From positions 1 through 64,000 of the forward strand of contig JABDIY010000092.1 of assembly GCA_013003535.1 (NCBI GenBank): DNA of 64,000 nucleotides, given 5' to 3'. Shown piece after piece: positions 49,107 through 55,951 of the stretch. This stretch comes from Acidimicrobiales bacterium. Its GTDB lineage: Bacteria; Actinomycetota; Acidimicrobiia; Acidimicrobiales; SZUA-35. The notes under the pieces are model-generated. The model was not told the origin of the DNA. It ran no database searches and was given only the letters and a program-made list of their open reading frames with translations. The stretch's first letter is position 1. The number at the start of each line of letters is the position of its first letter. A program made the position numbers and the translations under genes.

Positions 49107-49659
49107 ATGGCAACCCCAACCGCATCAAGGGCGTCAGCCTCGTCACCGGCGCGCCGGGCCCGGTTGGCGCACGATGCTCTGGCGGGGCGTCAGGAAACGT
49201 TGCCCGGCGTGCGGGCAGAATCGCCTCTTCCATCGCTGGTTCACAATCAGCGAACGATGTCCCCGGTGCGGCTTGAAGTTCGAACGAATCGAAGGCCACT
49301 GGATTGGGGCCATCGGCATGAACACCATCATCACCTTCGGCTTCTTGCTCATCGCCCTCGCCATCACCATGATCATCGTCGTGGGCACCGACGTACCGAG
49401 ATGGCGAATAGCCGCAGGAGGCGTGATGCTCGCGCTCATCATCCCGCCGTTGATCGACCCCTTCACACGAACGTTGTGGACTGCGATCGACGTTGGAATG
49501 CGACCGCTGGAGGCTCATGAGGTGGACTGGACAATCGTGGCCCCCGGTGTCCTCGGGAATAGTTCGGCGCCTCCAGACCTTCCATCTCGGCAGAATCAAA
49601 GCCGCAACGCTCCCCCTGAGTTTGAGCGCCAGGACCCCCCAACACGCGAGGACTCATGA
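49093..49659 (+). CDS. DUF983 family membrane protein with zinc-ribbon-like cysteines
   Basis: A 188-residue protein. RCPACGQNRLF and RCPRCGLKFER give two CxxC pairs as in DUF983, followed by two membrane segments (about 75-97 and 103-125). The family is of unknown function and is often near respiratory or envelope genes. An Arg/Pro-rich start and a charged tail lie outside the domain. ATG 49093 overlaps the aminotransferase end, and its stop overlaps the mtr ATG (ATGA), so the three genes are coupled. Confidence 0.85.
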   Translation: MKHAEWQPQPHQGRQPRHRRAGPGWRTMLWRGVRKRCPACGQNRLFHRWFTISERCPRCGLKFERIEGHWIGAIGMNTIITFGFLLIALAITMIIVVGTDVPRWRIAAGGVMLALIIPPLIDPFTRTLWTAIDVGMRPLEAHEVDWTIVAPGVLGNSSAPPDLPSRQNQSRNAPPEFERQDPPTREDS

Positions 49660-51080
49660 CCGATCTCACCCATCCCACCCCATCGGCGAACCATTTCGAT
49701 CTCATTATTGTGGGGAGCGGCTCGGGTAACAGCATTCCTGAGGTCTTGGCGCCTTGGAGAATCGCCATGGTCGAACGGGGAATTTTTGGTGGAACGTGCT
49801 TGAACGTCGGCTGTATCCCGTCGAAGATGTTCGTGCTTCCGGCTGATCGGGCATTGAAGGCCGCAGAATCCAAATTGGAAATTACAACATCATTTTCTGG
49901 TGTCGATTGGCCCGCTCTGCGGGATCGAATCTTCGGTCGAATCGACTCGATTAGTGCTGGCGGCGAGGAATATCGTGCCAGCGGCACTGAGGGGCTGACG
50001 CTCTATCGAGGAACCGCCCGGTTCACCGCAGACCGGTCCTTCACGGTCGCCATGAACGACGGGTCGCCCGATGCCATCATCAGCGGCGATCGCGTTCTGC
50101 TGGCGGCCGGTTCCCGTCCCCTTCTTCCCGAGATCGAGGGTATGGCCTCGGTCGGTGTGCATACGAGCGACACGATCATGCGGTTGGATTCATTGCCGAA
50201 GCGCCTCGCAATTCTCGGAGCCGGCTATATCGCGGCCGAGATGGGGCATGTCTTCTCCAGCTTCGGGTCACGGGTGATCATGTATGCCCGTTCCGGACAG
50301 ATCTTGCGCTCCCAAGACCGCGACATTGCTACCCGCTTCACCGAGCAGTTTGCTCAGCGCATCGATTTGAAACTCAACAACGTTCCGATCCGGATGGAGC
50401 GCACCCCACTGGGAATCGAGATCACCGGGTCCGATGGTGAAATTTCCGTGGTCGATGAAGTACTCGTGGCGATCGGGCGGATTCCGAACAGTGATCTTTT
50501 GGATCCCGGTCAAGGTGGCATAGCCCTCACAGCCGATGGACGTGTGGAAGTCAATGAGTACCAGGAAACATCTGCTCCCGGGGTCTGGGCCTTCGGCGAC
50601 ATCTCCAATCCTTTTCAGCTGAAGCATGTGGCCAATGCTGAAGCGAAAGTGGCTTTCGCCAACCTTGTGGCAAGTCGTTCGTCTGGGGACCAGAAGCGAC
50701 AGATGTCGTATGCGGCTATTCCGGCTGCGGTCTTCTCCAATCCCCAGGTTGCATCCGTCGGTGCAACTGAACAAGAACTCATCGACAGGGGCGTGCAATA
50801 TTTTGTTGGTCGTCGCGATTATGGCGGCACTGCCTACGGCTGGGCCCTCGACGATCATGCGTCTTTTGCCAAAGTCTTGTTGGCCCCGACCGGCGAAATC
50901 CTCGGCGCCCATGTCATCGGCCCGCAGGCCGCTTCACTGATTCAGCCGCTCATTCAAGCGATGACGCTCGGCCAGACCGCGCACCAGATTGCCCGCGAGG
51001 TCATGTACATCCATCCGGCCTTGACCGAAGTGGTGGAAAATGCACTTTTGGAGGGGCTCAACGCCATCGAGGTCGGGTAG
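49656..51080 (+). CDS. mtr: Mycothione reductase
   Basis: A 474-residue flavoprotein disulfide reductase. IIVGSGSGNSI is the FAD motif with the SGNS wording of mycothione reductases, FGGTCLNVGCIPSKMFV holds the redox Cys pair, and LKHVANAEAKV, DYGGTAYGWA and YIHPALTEVVENALL follow the M. tuberculosis enzyme closely. It reduces mycothiol disulfide with NADPH. With mshC at 8339 it shows that this organism uses mycothiol as its thiol buffer. It is distinct from lpdA at 29968. Confidence 0.92.
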   Translation: MTDLTHPTPSANHFDLIIVGSGSGNSIPEVLAPWRIAMVERGIFGGTCLNVGCIPSKMFVLPADRALKAAESKLEITTSFSGVDWPALRDRIFGRIDSISAGGEEYRASGTEGLTLYRGTARFTADRSFTVAMNDGSPDAIISGDRVLLAAGSRPLLPEIEGMASVGVHTSDTIMRLDSLPKRLAILGAGYIAAEMGHVFSSFGSRVIMYARSGQILRSQDRDIATRFTEQFAQRIDLKLNNVPIRMERTPLGIEITGSDGEISVVDEVLVAIGRIPNSDLLDPGQGGIALTADGRVEVNEYQETSAPGVWAFGDISNPFQLKHVANAEAKVAFANLVASRSSGDQKRQMSYAAIPAAVFSNPQVASVGATEQELIDRGVQYFVGRRDYGGTAYGWALDDHASFAKVLLAPTGEILGAHVIGPQAASLIQPLIQAMTLGQTAHQIAREVMYIHPALTEVVENALLEGLNAIEVG

Positions 51081-51154
51081 CGGACGATTCAGGCGTCCTC
51101 AGCTGGAGTCGGCTCTGTCTCAAGCTTGGATCGACCGATACCGACACTCCTGGT

Positions 51155-51661
51155 GTGGTAATTCCGTCTTGGGCCCCTCCGCCAACTCCCGAAGCGCCCG
51201 AGTCGACGGTTCCGGGCCAATCGTTCCCCGGCTCCACCCGCAGGACCGCAATCGGCGCCGCTGTGGCGATGGGTGCGTTGGTAGCCGCAACGGCGTTCTA
51301 CTTCCTCGTCGTCTACCCCGCGGAGCCCTCGCCGCCCGAAACCGCCGTCGATCTCCTGCTCTCCGACCTTGCGGACCAACGGTGGAATGCGGCCTCCGAG
51401 CGATTTGGGACGCAGTGTTCCGATGTCAGCCCGGAGGTGCTGAGGCTGCAATTCGAACCTGTCATGAAGAACTACGAGAACCATCAAATACTCCCCGTGA
51501 GCAATCTTGACCCCGGGGACGACGGATTTGTTCGGGTCTTGGGGTCCATGAAGACAACGGTTGGCGACACCAACTCGGTTCGGGCTGACGTTGCTCCGAG
51601 TGTCGATGCAGAAGGGAACGTTCAATGGAGCGTGTGCGGGATGCAGATCTATGGTCCCTGA
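51155..51661 (+). CDS. Single-TM protein of unknown function
   Basis: A 168-residue protein with a Pro-rich cytoplasmic start, one membrane segment (about 32-54) and an external domain of about 110 residues containing two Cys (FGTQCSDVS and WSVCGMQIY) that may form a disulfide. The fold is reminiscent of small NTF2-like or DUF4878-type external domains, but no family is certain. GTG 51155 is the first start after mtr (74 bp). Confidence 0.7.
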   Translation: MVIPSWAPPPTPEAPESTVPGQSFPGSTRRTAIGAAVAMGALVAATAFYFLVVYPAEPSPPETAVDLLLSDLADQRWNAASERFGTQCSDVSPEVLRLQFEPVMKNYENHQILPVSNLDPGDDGFVRVLGSMKTTVGDTNSVRADVAPSVDAEGNVQWSVCGMQIYGP

Positions 51662-51802
51662 GAAGGGCATTCGTTGGCGGGGATCTGTAGTCCGAACCGC
51701 CTATATGAGGGGGCGAGTCTGCACTGTCGCCCAAGGAATGAGGTTGGCCATCATGGTCGTTGGTGTCGGCACGCTGTGATCGACAGATCGGATGGGACTG
51801 AG

Positions 51803-52645
51803 ATGGCTGATGATGCGGAATGGTTGACGGCGTTGCTCCGGTGCATGCCCGGTGCCGCAATGATTCTCGAAGGCCAAGAGATCAAAGCTGTCAACAACGA
51901 CCTTCCGCAGCTGTTCGGGATTCCTCGACTTCGGATAACTGGCTCTCCTCTGGTTGATTTGATTCTTCCCGAACAACAAGACGGCCTGAGGACCTGTATC
52001 GACGCCCTCGAAGGGTCGGCTCTTTATTCCGTGCGTCTGGCCAGCAGCTTCATGCCTCTATCGTTCACGATGCGGCGAATCAGTGACCGATTGGTTGTGG
52101 TCTCCGCCCGCTCCACCGAGACCGAACATCAGTTGTCAGCCGCAGCTCGTGGGGCGCTAACCCATGACGCTGTCACCGGGCTGGCGAATCGCTACGTCGT
52201 TTTGGAGGAACTCCATCGGCGCCTGCACCGGGGATCGGTGCAACCGATGGCGATCATCGCCGTTTGGGTTGACGATCTCGGGGCTGTCGTAGAAAGCAGC
52301 GGACATCGCGCCGCTGAACATGTGTGTCGCCAGGTGGCGGAGCGACTGTCTACTCGGCTCCGTGGCAGCGACATGCTTGGCCGGATCGATGACCATGCCT
52401 TCTTGGCTGTGCTCGTGAGCGACTCAGATCTGGATGAACTCACCGCCGTAGCCGATCGACTTCGGGACGAGGTGTCGTTCCCGGTGGAATTCAACAGCAC
52501 TCTCGTCAGCTTCACCGCTTCCGTGTTGGTGGCCTCGATCGGAACGAAGCCACCATCGGTCGAGCGCATCGTGGCCCGACTCGAGGCTGCTGGTCAAAAA
52601 GCTGCAGCGACCGGCGGGAACTGCACAGACATTTTGAAGTTGTGA
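51803..52645 (+). CDS. Degenerate GGDEF-domain protein with PAS-like N-terminus
   Basis: A 280-residue soluble protein. Residues 1-105 read like a PAS domain, and HDAVTGLANRYVVLEEL (121-137) is the start of a GGDEF domain. The catalytic GGDEF loop is replaced by DDHAF at 196-200 (LGRIDDHAFLAVL), and no RxxD inhibitory site is clear, so c-di-GMP synthesis is unlikely. It may sense or bind a nucleotide. ATG 51803 was chosen because the PAS-like part begins there. No EAL domain or partner is nearby. Confidence 0.8.
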   Translation: MADDAEWLTALLRCMPGAAMILEGQEIKAVNNDLPQLFGIPRLRITGSPLVDLILPEQQDGLRTCIDALEGSALYSVRLASSFMPLSFTMRRISDRLVVVSARSTETEHQLSAAARGALTHDAVTGLANRYVVLEELHRRLHRGSVQPMAIIAVWVDDLGAVVESSGHRAAEHVCRQVAERLSTRLRGSDMLGRIDDHAFLAVLVSDSDLDELTAVADRLRDEVSFPVEFNSTLVSFTASVLVASIGTKPPSVERIVARLEAAGQKAAATGGNCTDILKL

Positions 52646-52667
52646 GATTCCCGAACGGAGATCACTG

Positions 52668-54062
52668 TCACTCACAATTCGTGATCCGGTCTGCTTCACC
52701 TTCGCACTGATCACGGCCAGAGCCACCATCTAGGCGATCAGTCGTTGAGCTGGCGATCAATAGATCGGCCCCTGCGAGGCCACAAACCGTGTTGCTGATT
52801 CGGTCCTCCGGAGCGCGGAGATCGTCGTCATCCTGGGTTCCCACGATCGTGCAACCCACTGGGCCTTCGACCACGTCAAACACGTGAAAGGCGCCGGCAG
52901 GATAGGGAGCGGTGGCGTCTGGTGCGCCAACGACCAGGCGGTCATGGACCAACACCACCGATGTTCCAAATCTCGGCGAACCGCTCCCGGGATTGCCCCC
53001 GGGAACAGGAATGGCCTGGGAGAAGCGGTAGCTGCCAGTATCAGATGATAATTCGAGAAGATAGACGAAGTCGTTATCGGGATCGCCGACCGCCACATGG
53101 TTCCCCCATATCGAGATTGACGAGCCCTCGACCGGGAGTTCTTCTACGGTGCCGAACGGACGCCCCGGTGCGGTTGACAACACTGTCCATGGCCCGGAGT
53201 CCCGGACGAAGAAGCTGCTTCTCTGCACCACGACGCGCTCGCCGTCGACAACCACCGGCCCGCCTCCGATCCGAACAAAGCGCTGGGTGGGGATCCACCC
53301 GTTAGTACCTATTCGAAAGATCGCAACCTCTCCCGAACCGGCCAAGCGGTTTACACCACTCGCGGCGATGACCGCTCCCGAAGACGAAACCGCCACGTTG
53401 GTCTGTAAGAGGGCGGCGCTCCGGCGTTGTTCACCCGCCGATCCAATTTCCAGCTGTTGGGCCCATCTCAGTCGGCCGTCGAAGGTGACCGTGAAGATGT
53501 CCACCCGGTCGGATCGTTGCGTGGTTTCGCTCACGACTGCGATCGCATTTCCGCCCAGCGCGATGGCAGTTCCGAAACGCTGGATCGACGGTGCAACGGC
53601 TGCGGGGAGAACTGCCGCGCTGGCCTCGGTGAAGCCCTCACCGTCAGCCTCGGGAAGGGTCAGGAGCCGAAGGACCGGGGTAGAAGGGTCCTCCACTAGT
53701 CCCTGTTCGACCGCAGACTCACCAGCGACATCGATGACTGCCAGCCGGCGTCCCTGTGCCGCGGTTGGGCCTGAGACGACTTGTTGGGCCCGAACGTCGA
53801 GCGTTTCGATGTCGATGTAGGTGACCGCGCTGGAACCAAGATCGGCATTGCTGACCACGATTACTCCGTTGTCGACGCGCAGCAGATTCGTGCCGGTGCC
53901 CGAGAGCCGAGCCTGGTCTGATCTCGCTGTCTCGCTACTGCTCAGTGTGGCGACGGGCGCGGCCGCCGCTGCTGAAGCAGAAGCGACCACCGCTACCGCC
54001 AAGACTGCGGCAAGGGCTCGACCGTGCGGTCCTCGCCTACAAAATGCCGTCGAGAAGCTCAT
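52668..54062 (-). CDS. Secreted repeat protein (beta-propeller-like)
   Basis: A 464-residue exported protein. The signal peptide spans about 1-36 (ALAAVLAVAVVASASAAAAA). The rest is beta-rich with repeated FG-GAP-like strands (QRFGTAIALGGNAIAVV, SPRFGTSVVLVHDRLVVG), which suggests a propeller. A C-terminal piece, LDGGSGRDQCEGEADRITNC, resembles a calcium-binding nonapeptide repeat ending in a Cys motif. Its function is unknown. ATG 54062 lies within the last codons of the HAD gene (26-nt overlap), so the two are coupled. Confidence 0.75.
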   Translation of the reverse strand: MSFSTAFCRRGPHGRALAAVLAVAVVASASAAAAAPVATLSSSETARSDQARLSGTGTNLLRVDNGVIVVSNADLGSSAVTYIDIETLDVRAQQVVSGPTAAQGRRLAVIDVAGESAVEQGLVEDPSTPVLRLLTLPEADGEGFTEASAAVLPAAVAPSIQRFGTAIALGGNAIAVVSETTQRSDRVDIFTVTFDGRLRWAQQLEIGSAGEQRRSAALLQTNVAVSSSGAVIAASGVNRLAGSGEVAIFRIGTNGWIPTQRFVRIGGGPVVVDGERVVVQRSSFFVRDSGPWTVLSTAPGRPFGTVEELPVEGSSISIWGNHVAVGDPDNDFVYLLELSSDTGSYRFSQAIPVPGGNPGSGSPRFGTSVVLVHDRLVVGAPDATAPYPAGAFHVFDVVEGPVGCTIVGTQDDDDLRAPEDRISNTVCGLAGADLLIASSTTDRLDGGSGRDQCEGEADRITNCE

Positions 54063-54843
54063 CGATGATCGCCGCCACGCCATGCTCTCCATGATGAGGA
54101 GCGCAATGGCTGGCGGCATTCTTCAGCTTGGGGCTGGCGTTTTCCATTGCGTAGCCGCGTCCCGCCCACTGGACCATGTCGAGGTCATTCACCTGGTCCC
54201 CGAATGCGGCAACTCCACTGGCGGCGATACCCAGCTGCTCACAGAGCGAAGCGAGCTCCTGGCCCTTGGTGGCAATGGCATGAGTAATTTCGACGAAGTC
54301 GGTTCCCGACGTCGACACCGACATTTGTCCGCCTGCGTGCGGGGTCACAGCATCGAGCCACTCGTCGTGGGTCAACGCCGGATGGGTTACAAGCAGCTTG
54401 ACGAGATTCTCCCCTACCGGGAAGGGAACGATTCGGCCTTCCTGGGGCTCGGGTCGGGGGATCAGTGCGTTGCGGTGCCGGTCATAGAGTTCGTCCCAAC
54501 CCATGTGCTCTGTGGTCTCCCAGGCCACGCCGATCTCACCGAATTCGGTCCGGAGCCGATCGATGAATACCTCTACATCCACCGCATCGATCATGTGGTG
54601 ATGGACCACGGAATCGGCAACGAGGTCATACCTGGTGGCACCGTTGGAGCAGATGGCCCACGAGACAACTCCCGCAGGGCGAAGGAGTTCTAAAGCGGAA
54701 TGCTGGCTCCGGCCGGTGGCAGCCACGATCACCACTCCAGCATCATGGGCTCGTTGCAGTGCCGCGATCGTGAGTGGTGACAGTGTGGCGTTGGGGCCGA
54801 GGAGTGTTCCGTCCAGATCCGATGCGATCAATTGAAGCTTCAC
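54037..54843 (-). CDS. HAD-superfamily (Cof-type) phosphatase
   Basis: A 268-residue enzyme with motif I SDLDGTLL, motif II ATGRS and motif IV AFGDQVNDLDMV, plus the C2B cap typical of Cof/YidA phosphatases. It would dephosphorylate a sugar phosphate or cofactor. GTG 54843 is selected by the match to the family start (VKLQLIASDLDGT) and by TACCCT 8 nt upstream. The secreted-protein gene overlaps its 3' end. Confidence 0.88.
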   Translation of the reverse strand: MKLQLIASDLDGTLLGPNATLSPLTIAALQRAHDAGVVIVAATGRSQHSALELLRPAGVVSWAICSNGATRYDLVADSVVHHHMIDAVDVEVFIDRLRTEFGEIGVAWETTEHMGWDELYDRHRNALIPRPEPQEGRIVPFPVGENLVKLLVTHPALTHDEWLDAVTPHAGGQMSVSTSGTDFVEITHAIATKGQELASLCEQLGIAASGVAAFGDQVNDLDMVQWAGRGYAMENASPKLKNAASHCAPHHGEHGVAAIIDELLDGIL

Positions 54844-54851
54844 TGAAGCAG

Positions 54852-54857
54852 AGGGTA
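54852..54857 (-). promoter_or_regulatory. -10 box TACCCT for the HAD gene
   Basis: On the minus strand TACCCT ends 8 nt before GTG 54843. Confidence 0.4.
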
Positions 54858-54886
54858 GGCCAGGAGATGAACGGATTCTGGTCAAA

Positions 54887-54917
54887 GGATCGGCAGCCGC
54901 TCAGCGGCTGCCGATCC
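54887..54917. repeat. Perfect 14-bp inverted repeat
   Basis: GGATCGGCAGCCGC and GCGGCTGCCGATCC flank a 3-nt loop. A second hairpin, GGATGCG-CTT-CGCATCC, lies about 35 bp further right. Both are in the divergent gap between the HAD gene and the J-domain gene. No T-run follows on either strand. Confidence 0.6.
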
Positions 54918-55120
54918 CTCACTCTCGGCCCCAGGATGCCGCCTGGAATGGGCCGTTTGGATGCGCTTCGCATCCGTTCTAGTTGTATCGGACCAGCTCA
55001 TTCAACATGAAGCACTAAGCAGAGTTCTTCGGGTGGGTGCTCACTTCTCTCTCAGGTCATCCCCGAGCCGAAGTCCATACGCAACCGGACGAGGCGGACT
55101 CGATAGGCCAGAATGGTGGG

Positions 55121-55828
55121 GTGGCTGCGACGCACTATGAGACGCTAGGGGTGGAACCCGGCTGTGGGACAGAAGAGCTGCGCCGCGCGTACAGGACGCT
55201 AGTACGGGCACTGCATCCCGACGCCACTGGCGAAGAACGCCCGGATCATCGCCGACTGACCGATCTGAACAGGGCTTGGCGCGTGCTGAGCGATGTTTCG
55301 CAGCGGGCCAGGTACGACGAGAGTTTGGTTACGGCTGCAACTACCAGACGTCCGCACCTGGTCGTGGTTTCGCCACCGCCGGCACCTCAAACGACGCACT
55401 ACCGGCGAGAGGAGTGGGTGCAGGGTGTCCGAGCCCAAATTGTGCGGTTGTCCAGTCAGTCCGGGAAGAGCGCTACGCAAACGCTGTTATTGCGTAACCC
55501 CCGCGGCGGTCGGGATGCCTATGCGTCGATCGTTGCCATAATCGTTGATCTCATCGCGATGGACACCGAAGCACGGGTGCGGGCGGCTCGTGCCGCAGGT
55601 GCCGCACCCCTTGATCTCGGTGTAGCGGCCACGCTCATAGGGATTCGCTCCGCAGCAGATGAGATCCGGCGTCTTGCCAGCGAAGGCGTTTCGCTCGAAT
55701 ACATGATGGCGGCCGAACTGCTCGATCGGATGTGGGATGTCCTGGCGCATGAACTGCCGGTTTCGCTCGCCGCTGCTTTAGGTGGTAACCCCAACGTCGC
55801 CAGAAAGGTGCACGAGCAAGCATCTTGA
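55121..55828 (+). CDS. J-domain (DnaJ-like) protein
   Basis: A 235-residue protein with an intact J-domain at residues 1-67: HYETLGVEPG, helix II EELRRAYRTLVRALHPD with HPD at 32-34, and DLNRAWRVLSD. It could stimulate a DnaK ATPase. The remaining 165 residues are helical, without the Gly/Phe or zinc-finger regions of DnaJ, so it is a specialised co-chaperone. GTG 55121 is used; the frame extends upstream, but homology starts here. Confidence 0.85.
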   Translation: MAATHYETLGVEPGCGTEELRRAYRTLVRALHPDATGEERPDHRRLTDLNRAWRVLSDVSQRARYDESLVTAATTRRPHLVVVSPPPAPQTTHYRREEWVQGVRAQIVRLSSQSGKSATQTLLLRNPRGGRDAYASIVAIIVDLIAMDTEARVRAARAAGAAPLDLGVAATLIGIRSAADEIRRLASEGVSLEYMMAAELLDRMWDVLAHELPVSLAAALGGNPNVARKVHEQAS

Positions 55829-55880
55829 CCTCTACGCGAATTCGGTCGATCCGTGCGTGGAGTGTCCAGTAACGCCCGCC

Positions 55881-55908
55881 GACCGCTCAGCTGGGCGGTC
55901 ACATGTGA
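55881..55908. promoter_or_regulatory. Two abutting palindromes upstream of helD
   Basis: GACCGCTCAGCTGGGCGGTC (55881-55900) is a 20-bp palindrome with one mismatched position, and TCACATGTGA (55899-55908) is a perfect 10-bp palindrome overlapping its end. They lie about 32 bp before the helD -10 box. They do not resemble the rifamycin-associated element known upstream of some helR genes. Confidence 0.4.
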
Positions 55909-55939
55909 TAGAGGAGCGCAGGGGCGAAGTCTTGGTTGT

Positions 55940-55945
55940 TACGCT
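55940..55945 (+). promoter_or_regulatory. -10 box TACGCT for helD
   Basis: TACGCT ends 6 nt before GTG 55952. Confidence 0.45.
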
Positions 55946-55951
55946 GAGCGG

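Noticed and set aside
54866..55009. Small plus-strand frame across the 14-bp hairpin
   Set aside because: Composition is dominated by the inverted repeat, and there is no promoter or ribosome-binding site in position.
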